A stretch of DNA of 5,956 nt, taken from the NCBI RefSeq assembly GCF_938039205.1, contig NZ_CALHVM010000030.1, positions 1 to 5,956 of the forward strand. Direction: 5' to 3'. Source of the DNA: an uncultured Campylobacter sp. (GTDB lineage Bacteria; Campylobacterota; Campylobacteria; Campylobacterales; Campylobacteraceae). Both the position numbers and the translations under genes were made by a program. Each line of letters begins with the position of its first letter. Position 1 is the first letter of the stretch. The notes under the pieces were generated by a model, which saw only the letters and a list, made by a program, of their open reading frames with translations, made no database searches and was not told the DNA's origin. Of the stretch, positions 1-5,437 are shown in pieces.

Positions 1-719
1 ACGATCTGCCTTTCGGCGACGTGACCTCGACCGGCACGGGACGCAACTGGGCGCACGTAAACTCGATCTCGCACGATCCTAGCGACGACGGCATCATCCT
101 CTCGCTTCGCCACCAAGGCATAGTTAAGATCGGCCGCGACAAAAAGGTAAAATGGATCCTCGCATCGCCTGAGGGCTGGAGCGCGGACTTTAAAGAAAAA
201 GTGCTGGTGCCCGTGGATAAAAACGGCAACAAGATCAAATGCGAAAACTCAAGGTGCGAGGGCGACTTTGATTGGTCGTGGACGCAGCACACCGCGTGGC
301 TCACTCCGCGCTATGATAACAAGGGCCCAATCAAGCACATCAGCGTATTTGACAACGGCGACGGCCGCGGTATGGAGCAGCCTGCGCTAAAAGAGGAAAA
401 ATACTCCCGCGCGGTCGAGTACAAGATCGACGAGAAAAAGGGCACGGTCGAGCAGACGTGGGAGTTTGGCAAGGAGCGCGGATTTGACTTCTATAGCGCG
501 GTTACGAGCGTCGTGGAGTGGCAAAAGGATAAAAGCACGTATTTCATCTCAAGCTCGAACGTCTATCTGCTAAAGCCCGATAAAACGATCAAAATGGTGC
601 TCGTGGAGATCGATCCGAAAACAAACGACGTCAAATTTGAGATGGACGTGGAGTCCGCGTCTAGAGACGACGTGGCATATCGCGCGATGGTGATCGATCC
701 GAATATCTTTGATTATTAA
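1..719 (+). CDS. astA: Arylsulfate sulfotransferase (AssT/AstA), C-terminal part, 5' end outside window
   Basis: This is a periplasmic enzyme that moves sulfate from one phenolic ester to another phenol, without PAPS, through a sulfated histidine. The frame is open from base 3, so the GTG at 21 is internal and the start lies left of the window; about 238 residues remain of a family normally near 600. Counting residues from that GTG, GRNWAHVNSI carries H12 and N14, and SLRHQ carries R30. Their spacing equals that of the active-site H356, N358 and R374 of E. coli AssT. WTQHTAW gives H90, the likely counterpart of the sulfated H436. C74 and C79 lie where E. coli AssT has its single disulfide (C418-C424), although one residue closer together. 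In E. coli that bond is made by DsbL/DsbI, and relatives of both are encoded nearby. The gene ends at TAA 717-719 and is followed by strong hairpins. The family call is firm; the phenolic substrate is unknown. Confidence 0.93.
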   Translation, partial: DLPFGDVTSTGTGRNWAHVNSISHDPSDDGIILSLRHQGIVKIGRDKKVKWILASPEGWSADFKEKVLVPVDKNGNKIKCENSRCEGDFDWSWTQHTAWLTPRYDNKGPIKHISVFDNGDGRGMEQPALKEEKYSRAVEYKIDEKKGTVEQTWEFGKERGFDFYSAVTSVVEWQKDKSTYFISSSNVYLLKPDKTIKMVLVEIDPKTNDVKFEMDVESASRDDVAYRAMVIDPNIFDY

Positions 720-750
720 AATTTCGCGCCGAGATTAAATTTAGTGCGAT

Positions 751-780
751 CGCCGCAGTAAATTTAGAATTTACGCGGCG
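751..780. repeat. Stem-loop after astA (first of three)
   Basis: CGCCGC (751-756) pairs with GCGGCG (775-780), and after a bulged A at 757, GTAAATT (758-764) pairs with AATTTAC (768-774). The loop is TAG. This gives 13 base pairs starting 31 bases after the astA stop. No T-run follows directly. Its last three bases are shared with the next hairpin, so both cannot form fully at once. It probably protects the 3' end of the transcript or helps termination. Confidence 0.6.
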
Positions 781-822
781 GGTTAAATTCGGTCTGAAAT
801 TTAACCCGCTTGCTTAAATTTT
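778..822 (+). terminator. Probable rho-independent terminator of astA
   Basis: GCGGGTTAAATT (778-789) and AATTTAACCCGC (798-809) form a perfect 12-bp stem with an 8-base loop. It is followed by the T-rich stretch TTGCTTAAATTTT (810-822). The stem is strong; the T-run is imperfect because it is interrupted by GC and AAA. The symmetry also allows it to stop transcripts arriving from tupA on the minus strand. Confidence 0.65.
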
Positions 823-838
823 ACCCATCGCGTCGTTG

Positions 839-867
839 AAATTCGGCTTATCAAATTTGCCGAATTT
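839..867 (-). terminator. Candidate terminator hairpin of tupA
   Basis: AAATTCGGC (839-847) and GCCGAATTT (859-867) form a perfect 9-bp stem with an 11-base loop, 20 bases beyond the tupA stop codon on the minus strand. The only T-run available is the AATTT end of the stem itself, so termination efficiency is uncertain. With the two hairpins nearer astA it fills the 168-base convergent gap, which contains no gene. Confidence 0.45.
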
Positions 868-887
868 AATCTTTTAAGACTCAAATT

Positions 888-1730
888 CTACTCGCTTATA
901 AAATATTTCTGAGCGTATGCAGCGTCGTTGTAAAGCCCTTCGCCGTATCTGTCTTTACCGTAATTTTTAATTATCTCTTGCCCTGCGCTTGAAGCTACGA
1001 AATCTATAAAATCTTTCGATTTCTTGCTTTCGGCAGTATCGCTATCGTTTTGTCTTAGGGCGCAATACGTATTTATTAGATATTTATCGCCGCGAAATAG
1101 AATTTCGCTGGATTTTATATCTTTTTTCGCCACGACCCAAGTACTGCTATCGCTCATAAAATATGCTCCGTTTTTATCGGCTTTTAAAAGAGTCGCTAAC
1201 ATAAAATCTTTATTTGCCTCATACCACTGGCCTTGCGGAACGATATTTGCCATTTTCCAGATACTAAGCTCTTTTTTATGAGTTCCGGAGTTGTCCGCTC
1301 TGGTGTAAAAAAGGCTTTGAGATTTGGCTATATCGGTATAGGCTTCTGTTACGTTTTGGGCGGTTTTTATCTTTGCGGGATCGCTTTTAGGCCCTACGAT
1401 AAAAAACTCGTTTGATCCGATCAACGTCCTTTGCGTAGCCCAGCCCTCTTTTACGGCGCTTATTTCCGCCTTTGGAGCGTGAACCATAGCGATATCTATC
1501 TTTTTATTTTTCAAAAGTTCGAGAGTCTGGCCGCTTCCTGCTTTTATCCAGCAAATTTTGGTGTCGTTTGCCTTGCTAAATTCATTAGATAAAACTTCTA
1601 GTAGCCCAAGCTCTCCCGGGCTTCCCGTAGCAAGCTTTAGCTCTGTTTTTCCATCTCCATACACTGCGGTGCACTCACTCGCCATCAAACTGGCGCATAG
1701 CAAAATCGCGATACAAATAGACTTTTTCAT
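888..1730 (-). CDS. tupA: TupA-like periplasmic oxyanion (tungstate-type) ABC binding protein
   Basis: This is the substrate-binding part of an ABC importer of the TupA tungstate family. The 280 residues begin with a Sec signal (MKKSICIAILL, cleavage probably between residues 18 and 25). ATGSPGELGLLEVL (34-47) stands where TupA proteins usually have TTTST followed by a few residues and SGLL. KAGSGQ (63-68) and VHAPKAE (83-89) follow. FYTRADNSGTHKKE (141-154) is the most typical TupA signature, and its R144 probably matches the arginine that discriminates oxyanions in characterised TupA. The altered first motif leaves open molybdate or another anion. No permease or ATPase gene is adjacent, so these must be encoded elsewhere. 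The ATG is supported by AAGGAG five bases upstream. GC is about 40-45% in sampled lines, below the flanking genes, and AAATTT words are nearly absent, which suggests a different origin. Confidence 0.82.
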   Translation of the reverse strand: MKKSICIAILLCASLMASECTAVYGDGKTELKLATGSPGELGLLEVLSNEFSKANDTKICWIKAGSGQTLELLKNKKIDIAMVHAPKAEISAVKEGWATQRTLIGSNEFFIVGPKSDPAKIKTAQNVTEAYTDIAKSQSLFYTRADNSGTHKKELSIWKMANIVPQGQWYEANKDFMLATLLKADKNGAYFMSDSSTWVVAKKDIKSSEILFRGDKYLINTYCALRQNDSDTAESKKSKDFIDFVASSAGQEIIKNYGKDRYGEGLYNDAAYAQKYFISE

Positions 1731-1735
1731 AACTA

Positions 1736-1741
1736 CTCCTT
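1736..1741 (-). promoter_or_regulatory. Ribosome binding site of tupA
   Basis: Read on the minus strand the sequence is AAGGAG, five bases before the ATG at 1730. It is a near-ideal Shine-Dalgarno and fixes the start codon. Confidence 0.8.
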
Positions 1742-1745
1742 GTTT

Positions 1746-1762
1746 TGAAATGTAAAATTTCA
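1746..1762. promoter_or_regulatory. Inverted repeat at the expected tupA transcription start (possible operator)
   Basis: TGAAAT (1746-1751) and ATTTCA (1757-1762) are perfect inverted arms separated by GTAAA. The repeat straddles position ~1759, where transcription from the TATAAT at 1766-1771 should begin. A repressor site or a small 5' hairpin are both possible. AT-rich arms of six bases are weak evidence in this AT-biased gap. Confidence 0.3.
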
Positions 1763-1765
1763 GGC

Positions 1766-1771
1766 ATTATA
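1766..1771 (-). promoter_or_regulatory. -10 box of the tupA promoter
   Basis: The minus strand reads a perfect TATAAT, preceded by TTG, 36 bases ahead of the tupA ATG. At a 17-base spacing the -35 position reads TTCGAG, a poor match; epsilonproteobacterial housekeeping promoters often lack a clear -35. The predicted start near 1759 would give a leader of roughly 30 bases. Confidence 0.6.
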
Positions 1772-1859
1772 CAACTAAGGAACTTAAACTCGAAATGGTT
1801 AAAGAATTAAAAAAGAAGCTCGTTGCTTAGATTTTATTTCAAATTTACCCTTTATTTTA

Positions 1860-1865
1860 TACAAT
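1860..1865 (+). promoter_or_regulatory. Candidate -10 box of the dsbA/dsbL promoter
   Basis: TACAAT matches five of six bases of TATAAT and lies in a T-rich stretch 28 bases before the ATG, as is typical of Campylobacter promoters. No good -35 is seen at 16-18 bases. It would start RNA near 1872 and leave a leader of about 20 bases holding the ribosome binding site AAGGA (1883-1887). Confidence 0.45.
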
Positions 1866-1892
1866 CCTTAAAATTTACCGCAAAGGAATTTT

Positions 1893-2543
1893 ATGAAAAT
1901 CGCTAAATTTTTAAGAATTTTAGCCGCCGTTTGCTTGATTAGCGTAGGTGCAAACGCACTAGAGGAGGGCGTTAATTATCAAGTGTTGCAAAAGCCGCTA
2001 AACGTGCCGAAAAACAGCGTCGTCAAAATTTTTAACTACGAGTGCCCGCACTGCTATGCGTTTGATAGGACGGTCACGCCGCAGCTGATGAAAAAGCTTG
2101 AGGGGACGGAGTTTTTGCCGTGGCATCTAAAGACCAAGGGTGTGTTCGGACAGACGGCGAGCGGTATATTTGCAGTCCTTATCGTGCTTGATGAAAAGGA
2201 CGATGTGAGCCTACTAAGCGACGAGTCGAAATTTAAAAAGGCGAAATTCGCGATTTACAAAGCGGTCCACGACAAAAAGGATGATTTTGGCGGCGGCAGT
2301 GATAAACAAAGGTTCATCAAAACCGCGCTGGATGCCGCGGGCGTGAGCATGAGCGAATACGAAGCTGCGCTTGCTAGCAAAAAGGCGCAGGCTCTGCTCG
2401 CGCAGTGGGACGCGGGCTACGAAGTCGCGGTGATTTCAGGCGTGCCGGCATTTGTCGTCAGCGGCAAGTATCTCTTAAACACGGCTTCGTTCGGCTCCGT
2501 CGATGAAATGGCCGCCGCGGTAAAGGAGCTGCTGGCGAAATAG
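1893..2543 (+). CDS. dsbA: Periplasmic thiol:disulfide oxidase, DsbA/DsbL family
   Basis: This DsbA-family oxidase inserts disulfides into exported proteins. Residues 1-22 form a signal peptide ending in ANA, with cleavage likely before LEEG. The mature protein has a thioredoxin fold with active site C51-P-H-C54 inside YECPHCYAF, and the cis-proline loop SGVPAFVV (P185) that completes it. C51 and C54 are the only cysteines after the signal. The 216-residue length is normal for DsbA/DsbL. AAGGA lies five bases before the ATG. Its place beside an AssT gene, with a DsbI-type gene further along, suggests the DsbL role of oxidising the sulfotransferase. CPHC is also the motif of general DsbA proteins, so a broader substrate range cannot be excluded. 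It is transcribed alone: the gene to the left is divergent and the one to the right convergent. Confidence 0.9.
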   Translation: MKIAKFLRILAAVCLISVGANALEEGVNYQVLQKPLNVPKNSVVKIFNYECPHCYAFDRTVTPQLMKKLEGTEFLPWHLKTKGVFGQTASGIFAVLIVLDEKDDVSLLSDESKFKKAKFAIYKAVHDKKDDFGGGSDKQRFIKTALDAAGVSMSEYEAALASKKAQALLAQWDAGYEVAVISGVPAFVVSGKYLLNTASFGSVDEMAAAVKELLAK

Positions 2544-2550
2544 GTTTCGC

Positions 2551-2578
2551 CGCGTCAAAGCAAGCTTTGTTTTACGCG
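2551..2578 (+). terminator. Candidate terminator after dsbA/dsbL
   Basis: CAAAG (2556-2560) and CTTTG (2565-2569) form a short stem around CAAG, followed at once by TTTT (2570-2573), seven bases beyond the stop codon being the start of the outer arm. Outer arms CGCGT (2551-2555) and ACGCG (2574-2578) can pair around it. The layout resembles an intrinsic terminator, but the inner stem has only five pairs. Confidence 0.5.
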
Positions 2579-2743
2579 CTGCATTAAATTTAGCCGCAGC
2601 GGCAGGGTTCTAGCAAATTTTATCGCTAAGCCGCGCGGAACGATAATGTCTAAATTTTATATTTTCAAGGTGCGAGTCTAGGCGGGTAAAATTTGAGCTA
2701 AAATTTAAAAATTTGACTTTAAATTTAAATGTAAAATTTCAAG

Positions 2744-2944
2744 GTGAAGTATTTTTACGTCAGACGAGGCAGCGGCAAACGAGGCGAGGGAGCGGACTCG
2801 CTCGCCCGTGATCGAAGCCGAGCGAGCCGCTTTCTACTTGCAGTTGAGACCGCAAGGGAAGCGAAGCGAAGTATGACGGAAAAAGACGAGCCGCAAAATA
2901 AAATTTAACGCCAAATTTGAACATAAAACGTCAAAGCGAAGTAT
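2744..2944 (+). repeat. Degenerate intergenic direct repeats around GCGAAGTAT
   Basis: GTGAAGTAT occurs at 2744-2752 and GCGAAGTAT at 2866-2874 and 2936-2944. The first two copies share more context: each is followed after ten bases by GACGAG (2763-2768 and 2885-2890), so the order and spacing are kept over a 122-base offset. Further pairs lie in the same gap: TTTCAAGGTG at 2663-2672 and 2737-2746; TTGCAGTT, seven bases, then CAAGGG at 2838-2858 and 2967-2987; AGACGAGCCGC at 2884-2894 and AGACAAGCCGC at 3044-3054. This suggests a mosaic of short intergenic repeats, perhaps a family dispersed in the genome. Confidence 0.5.
2786..2808. repeat. GC-rich small hairpin
   Basis: GAGCG (2790-2794) pairs with CGCTC (2799-2803) around a GACT loop, and flanking GG and CC can extend the stem across one bulged G. 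It lies in the purine-rich part of the gap. No T-run follows on either strand, so it is not an obvious terminator. Confidence 0.35.
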
Positions 2945-3044
2945 CGTGAGATGATTTTTAATGTTGTTGCAGTTTTTGCGACAAGGGCTAACCAAATAGG
3001 TTGCCGCAGGAGCAAAAACAAAACTCATTAAAAAGCGCTCGCGA
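2944..3044. ncRNA. Long nested hairpin, possible structured RNA or palindromic element
   Basis: Inverted segments nest in order around one centre: TCGTGAG (2944-2950) with CTCGCGA (3038-3044, one G-U pair); TTTTTAATG (2955-2963) with CATTAAAAA (3026-3034), perfect; GTTTTTGC (2972-2979) with GCAAAAAC (3012-3019), perfect; GGC and AACC (2986-2993, one bulged T) with GGTT and GCC (2999-3005). The apical loop is AAATA. Internal loops are small (4/3, 8/6 and 6/6 bases), and about 31 pairs form over 101 bases. On the minus strand it begins 20 bases after the response-regulator stop, so it could be the 3' structure of that operon. Alternatives are a MITE-like palindrome or an independent small RNA. 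I recognise no known RNA family; the structure was found by eye and not by energy calculation. Confidence 0.45.
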
Positions 3045-3064
3045 GACAAGCCGCTAAATTTACC

Positions 3065-3745
3065 CTACTCGCCGCTTAGCAGTATATATCCACTCTCGCT
3101 AATGTTTTTAAATTTAACCCCCAGCTCCCGCTTCAGCCTCAGCACGACGTTTTGTATCGCGCCCTTGCTCGTTTGTTCGCCCTCGTAGACGAACTCCTCG
3201 ATCATCTCGTAGCTCACGAGCTTGTTTAGATTATACGCAAAGAGCCAAAAGAGCTTGTTTTGCAAAAAGGATAGATAGATTTCCTCGCCGTTTTTGTAGA
3301 TCTTTTCTTTGGCGAGATTTATGCTGGTTTGCGAGCCCAGGCGCACGAGCTTTTCGTCCTTTTCGTAGGTTAGAGCCACGAGCAGGCGGCAGAGCGCGGC
3401 GATATCGACGGGCTTTTTTAGAAACGACGCCGCGCCGTGCTCGATGCTTTTGATGAGATTGTCGTCGGTGTCGTAGGAGGTAAAGACGATAAATTTTTGC
3501 GCGGGCTTTATGCGCATCATCTCCTTCATCATCTCAAAGCCGTTCATCGCGGGCATGTGGATGTCGGTGATGACGATGGCGGGAGCTAGCTTTTTAAAGC
3601 GCTCCAGCCCCTCCAGCCCGTCGCCCGCGCCCCAGACGCTTAGGCAGTAGGGCTTTAGCCCGCCTATTAGCAGCTCCCTTGCGATCTCGTCGTCCTCGAC
3701 GATGAGGACGCTTAGGTCTTTAAGTAGCCTCAAATGCTCTTGCAT
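3065..3745 (-). CDS. OmpR/PhoB-type response regulator
   Basis: The 226 residues form a DNA-binding response regulator. Residues 12-125 are the receiver: acidic pair D18-D19 in VEDDE, phospho-acceptor D61 in VITDIHMP, T89 in VFTSYD, and the conserved lysine K111 before P112 in LKKP. Residues 145-225 are an OmpR-type winged helix, seen in the helix FLQNKLFWLFAYN, the recognition region GAIQNVVLRLKRELG, and the closing hairpin GYILL. AAAGGAG lies four bases before the ATG, and the kinase stop TGA is one base upstream, so the two genes are translationally coupled. The partner is the interrupted kinase to its right. Targets are not visible; nearby astA, dsbA and dsbI are only candidates. The receiver and DNA-binding domains look intact even though the kinase is broken. 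Confidence 0.92.
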   Translation of the reverse strand: MQEHLRLLKDLSVLIVEDDEIARELLIGGLKPYCLSVWGAGDGLEGLERFKKLAPAIVITDIHMPAMNGFEMMKEMMRIKPAQKFIVFTSYDTDDNLIKSIEHGAASFLKKPVDIAALCRLLVALTYEKDEKLVRLGSQTSINLAKEKIYKNGEEIYLSFLQNKLFWLFAYNLNKLVSYEMIEEFVYEGEQTSKGAIQNVVLRLKRELGVKFKNISESGYILLSGE

Positions 3746-3746
3746 C

Positions 3747-4091
3747 TCACTCCTTTAAATTTGTCTCAAAGCTCAGCTCAAACGTCGTCGGATCGCCCGC
3801 GCTTAGCAGTTTGATGTCGCCTGCGAGCTTCTCGTTTGCTAGCTTTTTGCCAAAATACAGCCCGATGCCGCTTCCTTGCTTTTTGGTGGTTTTGGGTTGG
3901 GTTAAAATTTTATCCCGAAGCTCCTTGCTCACGCCGCTGCCGTAGTCCGTGACGGCTATCTTGCACGTGCCGTTTTCAAATTTGACATCGATAAAAACTT
4001 GCCGCTTGGCGATTTCGTCTTTGTATCGCTCCACGACCGCGTCCTTGGCGTTGTGAATGAGGATGAGTAAAATTTGCTGCACGATGCCCAT
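3747..4091 (-). CDS. Kinase C-terminal fragment: most of the ATPase domain
   Basis: The 114 residues hold the ATP-binding motifs of the split kinase: N box LILIHNAKDAV (N14), G1 box DYGSG (D49-G53), a TTKK lid segment, and G2 box QGSGIGL (72-78). An ATG lies one codon after the premature TAG, so ribosomes that stop there could restart. The only upstream Shine-Dalgarno-like sequence is GAGG about 11 bases away, which is weak. The fragment lacks the first helix and strands of the ATPase fold, so its stability by itself is doubtful. Confidence 0.6.
   Translation of the reverse strand: MGIVQQILLILIHNAKDAVVERYKDEIAKRQVFIDVKFENGTCKIAVTDYGSGVSKELRDKILTQPKTTKKQGSGIGLYFGKKLANEKLAGDIKLLSAGDPTTFELSFETNLKE
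3750..3756 (-). promoter_or_regulatory. Ribosome binding site of the response regulator
   Basis: On the minus strand AAAGGAG overlaps the last two codons of the kinase frame and lies four bases before the regulator ATG. It is strong enough to start the regulator independently of kinase translation, which matters because ribosomes may stop early in the broken kinase. Confidence 0.75.
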
Positions 4092-4094
4092 GCG

Positions 4095-5396
4095 CTACGT
4101 GGCCTCTTCGTCTTTAAACTCGCGCAGGCTTACCGCGACGTTTGCCTTGCTAAGCTCGGTGTGCATGAGCTTTAGCAGGTCTTTTATACAGCGCTGCACG
4201 CTAAATTTTTGCGGGCTGTCGCTGCTTTTATAAAAATTTCTAAAAATCTCGATCGTATCGCTTAAAAGCACGGTCGCGGCTTGGCCTTTTTGCAGCATAC
4301 TCTCTAGCGTCGCGGCGTCTAGCTTGCCGTCTTTTTGTAGCATGAGTAGGCTTGAGATCATCAAATTTAGCGAATTAACCGGCTGAATAAACTGATGATT
4401 TATGCCGCTGATTAGTTCGCCCGCCTCGCTCATACGGGCTTTGTGCTTAAGCAGGGCTTCGTAATCGTCTTGCAGGTTTTTGATTTTTGAATACATAAAG
4501 TTGTGGAGGAAATTTGCCACCAGCGCCAGCGCCGCGAACGCAAAAAGCAGGATGAGGGCGTTTTTTAGCGCGGAGTTAAGCAGCGCGGCGAGCTCCTTTT
4601 CGTTATCGGTGCCTGCGCCGATGAACCAGTTTAGCGTGGGGATCTCGGCGACGGAGATGAAATTTGAGCCGATATTTAGACTCGTGATATCTTCGTCACG
4701 CAAGAAAAGCTCTTTAAATTTATCCTCGATCTGCTTTTTTAGCGCCGCATCCTTCATCGGCGTTAAAATTTCGCCGCCGTGGGTTACGATAAAGGCGTAG
4801 GAATCGGGCGCGAGCTTAAATTTTTCCATATTTTTTAGTATGTTTTGCAGTTTCACCACGCCGCAAAACACCCCCGCAAACGAGCCGCCGTCCATGACGG
4901 GCACGCATAAATTTAGCGTCGGCTCGCCTAAGATTTTATGGCGCTGCATAAAATTTACCGTGGGCACGAGCGTGCTTTTGGTCTCTTCAAACCACACAAG
5001 CCCCGTGCGCAGACTCTTTGGCATAGCTTCATTTTCGCCCAGCTCCTTGCCGTCCACGAAGATCTCCCCGTCCTCGCGCAAAAACTGCAAGGCGTCAAAT
5101 TCAGCGGAGTTTTCTTTAAAAAGCCGTATGAAGCCGCCGAGCTTTTCGTCGTCTCGTATCGCGCCTGCGTTTTGCATAAATTTAGCCGCACGCACCAAGG
5201 AGTGCAGCCGCTCGTCTAGCCAAAACGAGAAATTCCCGACCATATTTTCGCTCGCGGCGATCTTGTTTTTATCCGCGAGCGCCACGATCTGCGCCTTGGC
5301 GTCCTCGTAGTTTTTCACGCCCAAAAGCACCACGAAAAGGCTTGCGAAAATGATGATGAAGTAGATTTTAAAATTATGCTCGCGTAAGGCTTTCAT
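4095..5396 (-). CDS. Kinase N-terminal fragment: sensor and phospho-acceptor domain
   Basis: This 433-residue fragment runs from the ATG to the premature TAG. It holds the whole membrane sensor and the dimerisation helices with H334, but it ends at KDEEAT before the ATP-binding motifs. On its own it cannot autophosphorylate. The sensor shows dCache traits such as SYAFIVTHGGEILTP (199-213) and a preceding FAGVFCGVVKL strand (173-183); the ligand is unknown. No Shine-Dalgarno precedes the ATG, and the -10 box sits so close that the message may be leaderless. The next in-frame candidate start (a GTG at codon 22) would cut the first membrane helix, so the ATG at 5396 is kept. Confidence 0.8.
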   Translation of the reverse strand: MKALREHNFKIYFIIIFASLFVVLLGVKNYEDAKAQIVALADKNKIAASENMVGNFSFWLDERLHSLVRAAKFMQNAGAIRDDEKLGGFIRLFKENSAEFDALQFLREDGEIFVDGKELGENEAMPKSLRTGLVWFEETKSTLVPTVNFMQRHKILGEPTLNLCVPVMDGGSFAGVFCGVVKLQNILKNMEKFKLAPDSYAFIVTHGGEILTPMKDAALKKQIEDKFKELFLRDEDITSLNIGSNFISVAEIPTLNWFIGAGTDNEKELAALLNSALKNALILLFAFAALALVANFLHNFMYSKIKNLQDDYEALLKHKARMSEAGELISGINHQFIQPVNSLNLMISSLLMLQKDGKLDAATLESMLQKGQAATVLLSDTIEIFRNFYKSSDSPQKFSVQRCIKDLLKLMHTELSKANVAVSLREFKDEEAT

Positions 5397-5402
5397 ATGG
5401 CG

Positions 5403-5411
5403 AGTATAGCA
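5403..5411 (-). promoter_or_regulatory. Extended -10 promoter of the kinase/regulator operon
   Basis: The minus strand reads TGCTATACT, an extended -10 (TG, one base, then a hexamer matching TATAAT at five of six positions). With standard spacing the first transcribed base is the A of the kinase ATG at 5396, so the mRNA would have no leader. The -35 region (GTCTAA at 17-base spacing) is poor and lies within the palindrome. Confidence 0.55.
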
Positions 5412-5437
5412 AAATCGGTCTAAATTTAGACCGATTT
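5412..5437 (-). terminator. 26-base perfect palindrome: dsbI terminator and possible operator
   Basis: The half-site AAATCGGTCTAAA is followed directly by its exact reverse complement, with no spacer. As RNA it folds into a stem with a small AAATTT-centred loop. On the minus strand it overlaps the dsbI stop codon (5436-5438) and is followed by TTTT, which fits an intrinsic terminator for dsbI. On the plus strand AAGCTTTTTT follows. It also covers about -16 to -41 of the kinase promoter, a position suited to a dimeric regulator, so an operator role is possible but unproven. Confidence 0.6.

Larger units (their letters stand above)
2544..3064. other. 521-base gap without a convincing gene: AT-rich part, purine-rich part, long hairpin
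   Basis: The gap separates dsbA (+) from the end of the response regulator (-). From left to right it holds the dsbA terminator; an AT-rich stretch full of TAAATTT-like words (about 2640-2740); a GC- and purine-rich stretch rich in GACGAG/GAGGC words (about 2761-2830); copies of a degenerate repeat built around GCGAAGTAT; and a nested hairpin (2944-3044). The one long open frame, 71 codons on the minus strand, runs through the repeats and hairpin, matches no family I recognise and is probably chance. I see no tRNA, rRNA or insertion sequence. Confidence 0.7.
3747..5396 (-). pseudogene. Cache-domain sensor histidine kinase interrupted by an in-frame TAG
   Basis: Read through, this is one membrane histidine kinase of about 549 residues: TM helix 11-27, periplasmic dCache-like sensor (about 30-270), TM helix about 278-299, phospho-acceptor helix with H334 in GINHQFIQPVNSL, then an ATPase domain. 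A TAG at 4095-4097 breaks it. The frame is unchanged across the break: the codons read ACG TAG CGC ATG GGC, and the N box follows at once. One base substitution or one sequencing error would account for it; no homopolymer that would suggest phase variation is present. The stop lies inside the ATPase fold, after the strand VAVSLREF and before the N-box helix, so neither fragment holds a full catalytic domain. The gene probably starts a two-gene operon with the response regulator. Loss of function is the simplest reading; readthrough or association of the fragments is possible. Confidence 0.75.

Noticed and set aside
21..23. GTG at 21 as the start of the sulfotransferase
   Set aside because: The frame is open to the window edge and family residues (DLPFGD) precede it; the catalytic domain is clearly cut by the window.
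1671..1673. Lipoprotein cleavage site at C20 of the TupA-like protein
   Set aside because: Glutamate directly before the cysteine does not fit a lipobox, and C12 is preceded by leucine, so ordinary signal peptidase cleavage is more likely.
1024..1755. Short plus-strand open frames opposite tupA
   Set aside because: They are antisense to a gene with clear family motifs and its own promoter and ribosome binding site.
2713..2737. TTGACT followed by TAAAAT as a promoter in the AT-rich gap
   Set aside because: The spacing is 13 bases, too short for a sigma-70 promoter, and no gene follows on that strand.
2834..3049. 71-codon open frame on the minus strand in the gap
   Set aside because: It crosses the direct repeats and the whole nested hairpin, matches no family I recognise, and its sequence is better explained by the inverted repeats.
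2744..3054. CRISPR array or retron
   Set aside because: The repeats are short, degenerate and unevenly spaced with no cas gene, and no reverse transcriptase accompanies the hairpin.
4480..5310. Open frames on the plus strand opposite the kinase gene
   Set aside because: They lie antisense to a clear kinase with membrane helices and conserved motifs; their translations are serine/alanine-rich shadow sequence.
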